Notes: a model not told the origin generated them from the sequence alone. A DNA stretch of 64,000 nucleotides from CAWAPD01 sp963783865 (GCA_963783865.1 CAWAPD010000001.1:434001-498000); one strand, 5' to 3'. Positions 16,076 to 24,086 are shown, numbered from the stretch's first letter. Program-made: numbers and translations.

Positions 16076-17413
16076 TCAGTTGCCGCCGGGCGGCTTGCCG
16101 TTGTGGCACGAGCAGTACACCTGGGCGTAGCTTTCGCTGGGGTGACACGCGCTGCACACCATCGACGCCCAGTTGCTCATGGCGGTCGCCGGATGCTGGA
16201 ACGTGGAGGGCGACCACCCGGCCGTGGTGTGGCACCGGCCGCAGTCGGTGAGGCCGCCGTGGTTGCTGCCGTGGCAGGTCGAGCAGTCGAGGCCGGGGTT
16301 GCCGATGCCGCGCGTGTGACAGCGGCTGCAGGGGAACGAGGCGTGCACGCCGGCCAGCACGATCGGGTGGACGAAGTGGGCGGTCCAGCTGTGCTGCGAA
16401 TGGCAGCGCGAGCACTGACCGCGATCGCTGTGCGGCGCCGTGTGGCAGTCCTGGCAGCCTGTCGAAGGGTGGTCGAAGGTCGACGGCGCGTAGCGGCCGG
16501 GCACGTGGCACCTGGCGCACAGCAGCGCCTTGGCGTCGTGATGGTGGTCCTTGTGGCAGTCCACGCAGCCGGCCGGGAACCCCATGTCGGCGGCCGGTCG
16601 GCCGGAGGCCTCCGTCACCGTCTTCGCCTGCGTGTGGCACTGCTCGCAGAGGACCGACCGGTGGCTCGTGCCGAGAGGGACGGGATGCGTGAAACGTGTC
16701 GCCCAGGTGCCGAGCGTATGGCAGTCCACGCAACGGCCACGCGCCGGGTGCGGCGCCGTGTGGCAGGTATCGCAGTCGATCGACGCCCGCTTGCCGTCGT
16801 GGCAGCGCAAGCAGGAGGCCATCGTCGCCGGGTCGTCGGAGGGTCGGCCGGGCAGGCCCCGGTGGACGACCTGCGCATGGCAGTCGATGCAGCGGACGCC
16901 CTTGGCGTGCGCCGCGTGGGAGAACCCGACCGGTGGCGCCGAGCGGGGAGCGGCGTTGGCGGGCGGGGTCGTCGCGAAAGCCGGGGTCGCGCTCGCGCTG
17001 TCGGTCGGCGCGGCGCTCTGTGTGGCGCTCAAGAAGATCGGATCGGGGATCTTCCGGGCCGGATGGCAGCTGAGGCAGGTGGCGTCGGGGATCTGCCGGG
17101 TGACGGCGATCGGGGCCTTCACCTGACCGGTGACGTGGACGTAGACCTCGCGGAGCGCCGACAGCTTGGTCTCCAGGAGCCTGACGATCCCGGGCCGCAC
17201 GTGGCAGCGCACGCAGGCGACGCCGCTGTGCGAAGAGGCCTTCCACGTCCGGCCGTACGGCTGCATCTCATGACAGGCCGAGACGCAGAACGAGCTGCGC
17301 TCCGTGTAGGCGGCCGACGCCGCCACGGCGATCACGAACACCGCGAGGAGCGCCGTCAGCACGGCGGCGAGCGTGATCCAGGTCCGTTTCGCGGACGCGC
17401 GCGATGCGGCCAA
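16076..17413 (-). CDS. Large membrane-anchored multiheme cytochrome c (17 heme-type motifs)
   Basis: Third cytochrome paralog. 445 aa from a TTG at 17411-17413 with GGAGGGGG six bases upstream; the only in-frame ATG (17533) lies inside the preceding hairpin and is rejected. A membrane anchor (about 11-34), CVSACHEM (CX3CH), 15 CxxCH and a terminal CSCH make 17 heme-type motifs. Module for module it matches the 507-aa paralog (for example PAGCVDCHKDHHHDAKALLCARCH) but lacks about three of the later modules. A spacer rich in Ala, Thr and Pro separates head and body. It has its own leader, so it may be expressed separately from the other two. No cytochrome-maturation genes are in the window. Confidence 0.87.
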   Translation of the reverse strand: MAASRASAKRTWITLAAVLTALLAVFVIAVAASAAYTERSSFCVSACHEMQPYGRTWKASSHSGVACVRCHVRPGIVRLLETKLSALREVYVHVTGQVKAPIAVTRQIPDATCLSCHPARKIPDPIFLSATQSAAPTDSASATPAFATTPPANAAPRSAPPVGFSHAAHAKGVRCIDCHAQVVHRGLPGRPSDDPATMASCLRCHDGKRASIDCDTCHTAPHPARGRCVDCHTLGTWATRFTHPVPLGTSHRSVLCEQCHTQAKTVTEASGRPAADMGFPAGCVDCHKDHHHDAKALLCARCHVPGRYAPSTFDHPSTGCQDCHTAPHSDRGQCSRCHSQHSWTAHFVHPIVLAGVHASFPCSRCHTRGIGNPGLDCSTCHGSNHGGLTDCGRCHTTAGWSPSTFQHPATAMSNWASMVCSACHPSESYAQVYCSCHNGKPPGGN

Positions 17414-17483
17414 GCGTGCCCCCTCCGAGATCGGGCGAACCGGCGGTGTGCGCGGTTCGCAGTATCGGCAGTGAGCGCGGCGA

Positions 17484-17535
17484 GCGTGAGCGGCGGCGGG
17501 CGGGGCCGTCCGGCCCCGCCCGCCGCCGCTCACGC
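17484..17535 (-). terminator. Perfect 24-bp hairpin after uspA
   Basis: The arms 17484-17507 and 17512-17535 are exact reverse complements, loop GTCC, no U-tract. It lies 16 bp past the uspA stop and before the third cytochrome gene, so it should end the mntH-uspA transcript. Confidence 0.75.
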
Positions 17536-17551
17536 GACCCGACCGCGGCTG

Positions 17552-17974
17552 TCAGTCCTTCTCGTCGGCGGCTCCGCCCTTCACGAGCAACAAGGGAACG
17601 CGGGTGGAGTGACGCACGGCGTTGGCGACGCTGCCCATCAGCATGCGGGCCAGCGTGCCGTGGCCGTGCGTCGCCATGGCGATGAGGTCGGCGCCGACCT
17701 CCTCGGCCTGCGCCAGGATCGCCGGCGCCGGCTCGCCGTGGCCGACGACGACCCGCACCGCGAACCCCTTGTCGCGGAGACGCGCCTCGGCGGCAGCGAG
17801 ATGTTCCTCGGCGTCCTCGACCTCATGGGTCTTGGTGTCGCGGGTGTGGTAGTGGGCGACGCGCAGCAGCACGACCTCAGAGCCCAGCGCCGCCGCCAGC
17901 TCCTCCACCACGGCCAGCACGGCGTCGTCGACCGGCGACGCGTCGAGCGGCACGAGGATGCGTTCGAAGACCAT
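17552..17974 (-). CDS. Universal stress protein (UspA family)
   Basis: Small cytoplasmic stress protein of the nucleotide-binding UspA fold. 140 aa. It begins MVFERILVPLDASP, the usual first strand and loop, and ends with the ATP-binding pattern THGHGTLARMLMGSVANAV plus VPLLLVKGG. GGGAGGTAACC precedes the ATG. It starts 2 bp after the mntH stop, so it is expected to be cotranscribed with the Mn/divalent-metal transporter; such pairs are common but no joint mechanism is established. Confidence 0.92.
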   Translation of the reverse strand: MVFERILVPLDASPVDDAVLAVVEELAAALGSEVVLLRVAHYHTRDTKTHEVEDAEEHLAAAEARLRDKGFAVRVVVGHGEPAPAILAQAEEVGADLIAMATHGHGTLARMLMGSVANAVRHSTRVPLLLVKGGAADEKD

Positions 17975-17976
17975 GG

Positions 17977-19284
17977 TTACCTCCCTACCACGCCGGCGAT
18001 CTGCAGCAACAGGAACACGTTCAGGCCGATCACTATGAGAGCGATCGACCAGCCGAGCAGGTGCTCGACGATGTTGGCACCGTACGGGCCCATCACCGAC
18101 CTGCGGTGCACGAGGATCAGCAGTGGGATGATGGTCAGCGGCAGCTGGATGCTCAGCGCCACCTGGCTGAGGATCAGCACCAGGTACGGGTTGAGACCGA
18201 TGGCGATGATGATCATCGCCGGCACCGAGATGCCGATCATGCTCCAGCGGTACAGGGCGCTGTGCGGGTCCTCGGGTTTGCCGAGGTACCCGGTGACGAC
18301 GTTCGCCGTCGCGAGCGACGACGTGACCGACGACGACAGCCCCGCGGCCAGCAGCGCCAGCCCGAACAGGAACTGCGACAGCGGTCCGACCAGCGGCCTG
18401 AGGGTCTCCGACGCCTGCGAGATGGTGTCGACGGCGATCCCCTTGTCGAAGAACACGGCCGCCGCGACGATGATCATCGCCGAGTTGATCAGCCAGCCCA
18501 GGCTCATCGCCAGGGTGGTGTCGATCAGCTCGTACTGCATGAGCCGCCGCCGGTCGCCCTCGGGCACGTCCCACTCCCGCGAGAGGATCACGTTGGAGTG
18601 CAGGTACAGGTTGTGCGGCATGACGATGGCGCCGAGGATGCCGACGGCCACGAGGATGCTGCCGCCGCCGAGGTGGGGCACCACCCAGTGGACGGCCGCC
18701 TCGTTCCACATCGGGTGCACGAGGAACAGCTCGATCACGTAGCAGATGCCGATCAGCGCCAGGAACCCGACGATCACGCGCTCGAGGTTGTCGTACTGCT
18801 GCCCCAGGATCAGCACCAGCACGACGGCGAGCGTGAGCGGCGCCCCGGCCCACACCGGGATGTGCAGCAGCAGCGAGAAGCCGAGCGAGGCCCCGAGGTA
18901 CTCGGCAAGCTCGGTCGCGGCGCACGCCAGGACGATGGTGACGCCGAACAGCCACACGAGCGGCCGCGGGAACTGCCGGCGCACGTTGGCCGCCAGCGAA
19001 CGGCCGGTGACGATCCCCAGGCGGGCGGCGGCATGCTGCAGGGCGATCAGCATCAGGGTGCTGAGCGAGATGACCCACAGCAGCCCGTACCCGAACTTCG
19101 AGCCGCCGGCGATGTTGGTCGCCCAGTTGCCGGGGTCGATGAAGCCGATGGTGACGACGAAGCCCGGACCGAGGTAGCGCAGCAGGTCGCGAAGGAAGAG
19201 GGCCCGCGAGCTCTCGGTCTGGGTCGCCGCCCCCCGCGAGGCCTTCTTGGCGGTCGTCTTGCCGGTCGTCTTCGGCTCCGACAT
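17977..19284 (-). CDS. mntH: Nramp-family divalent metal transporter
   Basis: Proton-coupled importer of Mn2+ (and possibly Fe2+) in the cytoplasmic membrane. 435 aa, about 11 membrane helices. The metal-binding site is complete: DPGN at 50-53 in helix 1 and MPHN at 222-225 in helix 6, with the conserved HS just after. A basic, Lys/Thr-rich N-terminal tail (about 28 residues) precedes the core. It is divergent from a SmtB-type repressor gene; the 89-bp gap between them carries an inverted repeat that could affect both. Mn uptake fits the rubrerythrin/peroxiredoxin context. Confidence 0.93.
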   Translation of the reverse strand: MSEPKTTGKTTAKKASRGAATQTESSRALFLRDLLRYLGPGFVVTIGFIDPGNWATNIAGGSKFGYGLLWVISLSTLMLIALQHAAARLGIVTGRSLAANVRRQFPRPLVWLFGVTIVLACAATELAEYLGASLGFSLLLHIPVWAGAPLTLAVVLVLILGQQYDNLERVIVGFLALIGICYVIELFLVHPMWNEAAVHWVVPHLGGGSILVAVGILGAIVMPHNLYLHSNVILSREWDVPEGDRRRLMQYELIDTTLAMSLGWLINSAMIIVAAAVFFDKGIAVDTISQASETLRPLVGPLSQFLFGLALLAAGLSSSVTSSLATANVVTGYLGKPEDPHSALYRWSMIGISVPAMIIIAIGLNPYLVLILSQVALSIQLPLTIIPLLILVHRRSVMGPYGANIVEHLLGWSIALIVIGLNVFLLLQIAGVVGR

Positions 19285-19334
19285 GGTCAGGACTCTATAA
19301 CGGTTGGCGCACCATCGGGCAGTGGGGTATCATC

Positions 19335-19356
19335 TGAACGTCTGTTCATGTGTTCA
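19335..19356. promoter_or_regulatory. Probable ArsR/SmtB-family operator
   Basis: TGAAC (19335-19339) and GTTCA (19344-19348) form a perfect inverted repeat with 4 nt between; a further TGTTCA follows at 19351-19356. TGAA-N-TTCA repeats are typical SmtB/CadC-family sites. It lies 18 bp upstream of the repressor start, between two divergent metal-transport units. Confidence 0.6.
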
Positions 19357-19373
19357 ATCATACCGGAGGACCG

Positions 19374-19745
19374 ATGGCGGCGACGGGGACGATATCCACG
19401 AGCGAGGCGCAGGGGGTCGCCGCGGTCTTCCGTCTGCTCGGCGACCCCAGCCGCTGCCGTCTGGTCTACGCGCTGCTCGACGCCGGCGAGATCTGCGTCG
19501 GCGATCTCGCCGCTTCGCTGGCCATGAGCGACTCCAACGTGTCCCACCACCTCGGGCTGCTGCGCGCCCACGGACTGGTCCGGTACCGCCGGGAGGGGCG
19601 CCAGGTCTTCTACGCGCCCGACGACGAGCACATCCGGCTGCTGCTCGACCTCACCCGCTCACACGTCCGCCACGGCGGCGAAGTCGACGGCGCGGCGGCC
19701 GGCGCGGTGGACGTCTCGGTCCGGCGAACGGAGTCGAGGCCGTGA
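19374..19745 (+). CDS. SmtB/ArsR-family metal-sensing repressor
   Basis: Winged-helix repressor predicted to release DNA when Zn2+, Cd2+ or Pb2+ binds. 123 aa from the ATG preceded by GGAGGA. The recognition region is ICVGDLAASLAMSDSNVSHHLGLLR. In helix 5 the ligands Asp84, His86, His97 and His100 line up with the SmtB Zn site (Asp104, His106, His117, Glu120), with His in place of the last Glu. The helix-3 position has one Cys (GEICVGD) as in SmtB and ZiaR, not the double Cys of CadC. Its stop overlaps the start of the metal ATPase gene (GTGA), so it very likely controls that exporter. Confidence 0.88.
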   Translation: MAATGTISTSEAQGVAAVFRLLGDPSRCRLVYALLDAGEICVGDLAASLAMSDSNVSHHLGLLRAHGLVRYRREGRQVFYAPDDEHIRLLLDLTRSHVRHGGEVDGAAAGAVDVSVRRTESRP

Positions 19746-22477
19746 CGACCCGCTCCCTCGACCTGCCCGTGCTGCTGCCCCGAGGCGCCGAGTGCGCCGG
19801 CTGCGTGGACGAGTTGACCGGCGCCCTGGGCCGCGTCGACGGCGTGAGCGAGGTCGAAGCCGACCTTGCCCGTGGCCTGCTGCGCGTCTCGTTCGACACG
19901 GGCAAGGTCGGCTTCGACGACCTCACGCGCGACGCGCGACGCATCGGCGCCCGGGCGCACTGCCGCGAGCACTGCCCCGACGGCGTGTGCGAGCACGGCG
20001 CCGCCGACCTCTGCATCGCGTTCCCGGAGGAGAACGCCTACGAGCAGCGCCTCTGCCACGTCACGGGCCTCGATTGCGCCGACTGCGCCCTCAAGCTCGA
20101 GACGGCCCTGCGCAACACGACCGGCGTGGTCGACGCGACGACGAGCTTCGGCGCCTCGACCCTGAAGGTGACCTACGACCCCGGCGTGATCGCCTTCGAC
20201 GGGGTCCTCGATCGCGTCGACAAGCTGGGGTACGGCACGGTCGAAGGCGAGGCGGCGCGGACGGCCGCCCGTCCCCGCCGCCTCGCCTTCGACGTCGCCG
20301 GCATGGACTGCGCCGACTGTGCGGCCAAGCTCGAGACACGCCTGGGCCGGCTGACCGGCGTGAGCGACGTGCGGGTCGACTTCGCCACCGCCAGGCTGAC
20401 GGCGGTGGCGGCCGGCGCGCCCGCCGGCGCGCTGGCCGCCACCGCCGACCAGATGGGCTACCGGCTGACGCCGGTCGGCGAGCGGGCGACCGCACGCGCG
20501 TGGTACAGGGACACGCGCACCGTGCTCACCGCCGCCTCGGGGGTGGCCGTGGTCGGCGGCTTCGCCGCCGAGGCGGCCGCCCCCGCCGTGGCGCCGTTCC
20601 TGTTCGCGGCCGCCGCCGTGACCGGCGGCGCCTTCACCGCGCGCGCCGCCTTCTACTCGCTGCGCGCGCGCTCGCTCGACATGAACGTGCTCATGACACT
20701 GGCGGCCGTCGGCGCCGCCGCCATCGGCCAGTGGGCCGAGGCCGGCCTCGTCATGTTCCTGTTCTCGCTCGGCAACCTGCTGCAGTCGCTGACCATGGAG
20801 CGGACGCGCGACGCCGTCCGCCGTCTGGCGCGGCTGACCCCCGACACGGTCGAGGTGGTCGGGGCCGAAGGCGTCCGCACCGTCGCGGTCGCCGACCTGC
20901 GGGTCGGCGACCTGGTCCGCGTACGCCCCGGCGAGCGGCTGCCGGTCGACGGCGTCGTCGCCGACGGCGCCGCCGCCGTCGACCAGTCGGCCGTGACCGG
21001 CGAGTCGATGCCGCTGCCGCGCGAGCCCGGCGACGAGGTGTTCGCCGGCTCGATCGTGCAGGGCGGCGCGCTCTCCGTGCGCGCCACGACCACGGGCGGC
21101 GACACCACGATCGCCCACATCGTCCACCTCGTCGAGGAGGCGCAGGCGCAGCGCGCCCCAGTCCAGACGACGGTCGACCGCTTCGCCGCCCGCTACACGC
21201 CGGTCGTCATCGCCCTCGCCGCCGCCGTCATGGTGGTCCCGCCGCTGGTGTTCGGCCAGCCGTTCGACACCTGGTTCTACCGCGGCCTCGCGCTGCTCAT
21301 CATCTCGTGCCCGTGCGCGCTGGTGATCTCGACGCCGGTCAGCATCCTGGCGGCGCTCGGCGCCGCCACCCGACGGGGCGTCCTCGTCAAGGGCGGCGCG
21401 TATCTGGAGCAGGCCCGCCGGCTGCGCGCCGTCGCCTTCGACAAGACCGGCACCCTCACCCTCGGCCGTCCCGTCGTCACCGAGGTCGTCACCTTCGACG
21501 GCACGACGAGCGAGCGCGTGCTCGCCACCGCCGCCGCCTGCGAGCGCGGCAGCGAGCACGCGCTCGCCCGCGCCATCGTCGCCGCCGCCTCCGGCGGCGG
21601 CGACTCCACCCGGCACGCCGACGACCACGACGGTGCCGCCACACACGACCGTGATCCGGGACCGGCCCACGACCACACGCACGACCACGATCACGCGCAC
21701 GACCACGATCACGCGCACGAGCCGGCTGCCGCCGCGGCCATCCCCACGGCCACCCGCTTCCGCGCCCTCACGGGGCAAGGCGTGCGGGCCGACGTCGCCG
21801 GCGAGACCTGGCTCGTCGGCCGGCCGGATCTGTTCCCCTCGGGCGACGGGTGGACGGCCGAGCTCGCGCGGCTGGAGTCCGGCGGGGCGACCGTCGTCGT
21901 CGTGGGCACGCCGGAGCGCGTCGCCGGCCTGATCGCCGTGGCCGACGCCGTGCGGCCGGGCGCGCGGGAGGCGCTCGACGACCTGCGGACGCAGGGCGTC
22001 GAGCGCGTCGTCATGCTCACCGGCGACAACGAGGCGACGGCCCGCTCGGTCGGCGCCGCCGCCGGCGTCGACGAGGTCCGCGCCGGCCTGCTGCCGGCCG
22101 ACAAGGTCGACGTCGTGCGCGATCTCGAGGCGGCCTACGGGACGACGGCGATGATCGGCGACGGAGTGAACGACGCGCCCGCGCTGGCGGCGGCGTCGCT
22201 CGGCGTCGCCATGGGCGCCGCCGGCACAGACGCCGCCCTCGATACCGCCGATATCGCGCTGATGGGCGACGACCTGTCGGCCATCGCCGACACCATGCGC
22301 CTGTCGCGCCACACCACCACGATCATCGGCGAGAACATCGCCTTCTCTATCGCCGTCAAGGCGGTCTTCCTCGTGTTGGCGCCGCTCGGCTTCGTGAGCC
22401 TCTGGATGGCTGTCCTCGCCGACATGGGCACGTCGCTGGCCGTGATCTTCAACGGCCTGCGGCTGCGGCGCGGCTGA
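19742..22477 (+). CDS. zntA: Zn/Cd/Pb-exporting P1B-type ATPase
   Basis: Metal-efflux pump of the cytoplasmic membrane. 911 aa from a GTG that overlaps the repressor stop. Three N-terminal metal-binding domains each have a CxxC (Cys18/21, 112/115, 190/193), and a Cys/His-rich stretch (74-91) lies between the first two. TGES is at 419-422, the CPC transport motif at 523-525, phospho-acceptor Asp567 in DKTGTLT, the SEHAL loop at 604-608 and GDGVNDAP further on. The last helices carry the Lys and the Asp (ADMGTSLAVIFNGLRL) typical of Zn/Cd/Pb (P1B-2) pumps. A His/Asp-rich insert (about 625-660) sits in the nucleotide-binding domain. Confidence 0.93.
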   Translation: MTTRSLDLPVLLPRGAECAGCVDELTGALGRVDGVSEVEADLARGLLRVSFDTGKVGFDDLTRDARRIGARAHCREHCPDGVCEHGAADLCIAFPEENAYEQRLCHVTGLDCADCALKLETALRNTTGVVDATTSFGASTLKVTYDPGVIAFDGVLDRVDKLGYGTVEGEAARTAARPRRLAFDVAGMDCADCAAKLETRLGRLTGVSDVRVDFATARLTAVAAGAPAGALAATADQMGYRLTPVGERATARAWYRDTRTVLTAASGVAVVGGFAAEAAAPAVAPFLFAAAAVTGGAFTARAAFYSLRARSLDMNVLMTLAAVGAAAIGQWAEAGLVMFLFSLGNLLQSLTMERTRDAVRRLARLTPDTVEVVGAEGVRTVAVADLRVGDLVRVRPGERLPVDGVVADGAAAVDQSAVTGESMPLPREPGDEVFAGSIVQGGALSVRATTTGGDTTIAHIVHLVEEAQAQRAPVQTTVDRFAARYTPVVIALAAAVMVVPPLVFGQPFDTWFYRGLALLIISCPCALVISTPVSILAALGAATRRGVLVKGGAYLEQARRLRAVAFDKTGTLTLGRPVVTEVVTFDGTTSERVLATAAACERGSEHALARAIVAAASGGGDSTRHADDHDGAATHDRDPGPAHDHTHDHDHAHDHDHAHEPAAAAAIPTATRFRALTGQGVRADVAGETWLVGRPDLFPSGDGWTAELARLESGGATVVVVGTPERVAGLIAVADAVRPGAREALDDLRTQGVERVVMLTGDNEATARSVGAAAGVDEVRAGLLPADKVDVVRDLEAAYGTTAMIGDGVNDAPALAAASLGVAMGAAGTDAALDTADIALMGDDLSAIADTMRLSRHTTTIIGENIAFSIAVKAVFLVLAPLGFVSLWMAVLADMGTSLAVIFNGLRLRRG

Positions 22478-22526
22478 GACCGCCCGTGGGTAGACTCTTC
22501 TCCGGACACCGTTCCCGGGAGGAGAC

Positions 22527-22727
22527 ATGATCGTCTACACCAAGCCCGGCTGCCCCTACTGCGCCGCCCTCAAGCGCGACCTCGACGCGCGCGGCGTCGA
22601 CTACGAGGAGATCGACGTCTTCGCCGTCCCCGGGGCCGCCGAGAAGGTCGAGCGGCTGACGGGCATGCGCGTCGTCCCCGTCGTGGTCGACGGGGACGCC
22701 GTGCAGGCCGCCCCGGAGGGTGGCTGA
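22527..22727 (+). CDS. Small glutaredoxin-like protein
   Basis: Thiol-redox protein of thioredoxin fold. 66 aa, after GGGAGGAGAC. The active site is CPYC at residues 9-12 (MIVYTKPGCPYCAALK), followed by YEEIDV and the cis-Pro segment VVPVVV. It ends in GG, shorter than NrdH. The pattern resembles the Uxx-star glutaredoxin-like (seleno)protein family, whose members often have Sec at the first Cys; here it is a Cys codon. It lies 49 bp after the metal ATPase and is probably cotranscribed with it. The family assignment beyond glutaredoxin-like is from memory. Confidence 0.8.
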   Translation: MIVYTKPGCPYCAALKRDLDARGVDYEEIDVFAVPGAAEKVERLTGMRVVPVVVDGDAVQAAPEGG

Positions 22728-22790
22728 GGGTTCTGAACCGGCGCGCGTGTCGCGCCGACGACACAAGCTTCGCGGCCTCGGCTCCGAAGT

Positions 22791-23144
22791 CTAGACGGCC
22801 ACCGGCTCCTCGAGCGTCTCGTACAGGACCTCGTACGGTCCGGTCACGAGGATCGACGACAGGACCGAGTACACGCGAGCGACCGGGTCGCCGCGATAGA
22901 AGTCGTCGTGATGTTCGAGCCCGTCCCATTCCGTCTGGACGACGTAGTGGACGGCCCCCAGCTCTGCTTCGCGCTCGTCGTGGTGCAACGCGCTGGCGAT
23001 GGGCGACATGCCGAACGACCGCAGCACGCGGTGCCCCCGCAACCCGTTCGCCCCGACGACGAGAGCGTTCAACTCCCTCAAGGCTGCCTCAGCCCGGTGC
23101 TCCGTGCCCTTACGGACGCTGAACATCGTCTGACCGACGAGCAT
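22791..23144 (-). CDS. ABM-like dimeric alpha/beta-barrel protein
   Basis: Small protein of unknown role. 117 aa from an ATG with AAGGAG upstream. It begins MLVGQTMFSVRKGTEHRAEAAL, where a strand is followed by a helix, and contains HYVVQTEWDGLEHHDDFYRG, where the second strand and a helix mark the ferredoxin-like fold of antibiotic-biosynthesis-monooxygenase (ABM) and stress-barrel proteins. Such proteins dimerise and some act as oxygenases or heme-degrading enzymes; nothing here fixes a substrate. It converges on the glutaredoxin gene and lies about 160 bp past the peroxiredoxin gene. Confidence 0.6.
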   Translation of the reverse strand: MLVGQTMFSVRKGTEHRAEAALRELNALVVGANGLRGHRVLRSFGMSPIASALHHDEREAELGAVHYVVQTEWDGLEHHDDFYRGDPVARVYSVLSSILVTGPYEVLYETLEEPVAV

Positions 23145-23307
23145 CTTCACTCCTTCATCGTTGGGCTTCCATGCCGGGTTGTGCCCGCAACGGGCGCAGG
23201 CGGAACGCGTGCGTGAGCCGAGCCCGAGTCTCGAGGTGGTGGTCAGGCGGCGGGATGGCGGCGCCAAGGGAGCCGGCGGGACCGCCGGCGGGCGTCGGGC
23301 GCAGTCG

Positions 23308-23760
23308 TCAGCGGGCGACCGCGCGCAGGCCGGCGAGCAGTTCGGCGGCCTTGACCGGCGCCGTACCGGCGCCCGCCGTCCACACGATCTTGCCCGAGCG
23401 GTCGACCAGCGCGACGTAGTCGCGGTCGCGGCCGGATGCCCCATCCCAGGCGTCGTAGCGGCGAGCGACCTCCGCGTCCTCGTCGGCCACCAGCACGAAC
23501 GCCGGCGAGGCATCGGCGGCCGCCGCCTCCAGCTCGTCGAGCGGCGCGTGGACGACGCCGACCAGCTGGCAGCGCAGCCCCCAGAGCTGGTCGGCCGACG
23601 GGTTGAAGTCGGCGACTCGGGCGGCGCAGTCGGCGCCCTCGACGAACACGAGCGCCACCAGCCAGTCACCGCGGTACTGCGTGAGGGTGACCTTGCTGCC
23701 GTCGTGCGCCGGCAACGTGAAGAGGGGGGCCTCGCGGCCGACTCCGAACCTGTAGCCCAC
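23308..23760 (-). CDS. Peroxiredoxin-like (AhpC/TSA family) protein
   Basis: Thioredoxin-fold protein likely reducing peroxides. 150 aa from a GTG at 23758-23760 with AGGAGG upstream; an ATG further out has no ribosome site and a Pro/Arg-rich leader. It opens GREAPLFTLPAHDGSKVTLTQYRGDWLVALVFV as AhpC/TSA proteins do. The peroxidatic position is occupied by Cys in VEGADCAARV, but the usual PxxxT/SxxC triad is degenerate (no Thr/Ser three residues before), so activity is uncertain. A second Cys follows in LRCQLVGV. Redox neighbours support a stress role. Confidence 0.7.
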   Translation of the reverse strand: MGYRFGVGREAPLFTLPAHDGSKVTLTQYRGDWLVALVFVEGADCAARVADFNPSADQLWGLRCQLVGVVHAPLDELEAAAADASPAFVLVADEDAEVARRYDAWDGASGRDRDYVALVDRSGKIVWTAGAGTAPVKAAELLAGLRAVAR

Positions 23761-23951
23761 GGTGGGGACCTCCTGCGCTGGGAACGCCCGGAGTCTACAC
23801 GATGAGGCCCGCGCCGGACGACCGAAGGCCGCGGGGCAGGACGGGGATCGACGAGCGCGGCGGGCGACCCGAACGCGTGAGAGCCGAACGGGGCAGGAGA
23901 GCGGCCGGGGGGGCAGGACAGCGGCCTGGGGGCCGGAGACGCCGATCAGAA

Positions 23952-24000
23952 GGGCGGCGGCCCGCGACCGGGGCAGAGCTTGCTCGCGGGACCGCCGCCC
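23952..24000. other. Interrupted hairpin and repeats upstream of the peroxiredoxin gene
   Basis: GGGCGGCGG/CCGCCGCCC (9 bp) and CCCGCGA/TCGCGGG (7 bp) form a stem with one bulged A and a 16-nt loop. The gap 23761-24086 otherwise holds GC-rich sequence and, at 24021-24029 and 24053-24061, two direct copies of TGTTCAGGC spaced by 32 nt, near a possible leftward -10 box (TACGAT, about 24003-24008). Confidence 0.35.
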
Positions 24001-24086
24001 ATCGTATGGTCCCATCCCCGTGTTCAGGCCGCCGCGCACGGATGTTGTCGAATGTTCAGGCGGTGTTACGGGCATCGGGGCGGGAA

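Noticed and set aside
16103..18742. Very long open frame (879 codons) on the plus strand opposite the third cytochrome, uspA and mntH
   Set aside because: GC-rich codon structure keeps antisense frames open. Its product is Arg/Gly/Ala-rich with no domain, and the opposite strand encodes clear families.
19610..22528. 972-codon minus-strand frame opposite the metal ATPase
   Set aside because: Low-complexity product; the plus strand has every P-type ATPase motif.
22527..22790. Selenocysteine insertion in the glutaredoxin-like gene
   Set aside because: The active site has two Cys codons and there is no in-frame TGA or nearby hairpin of SECIS type.
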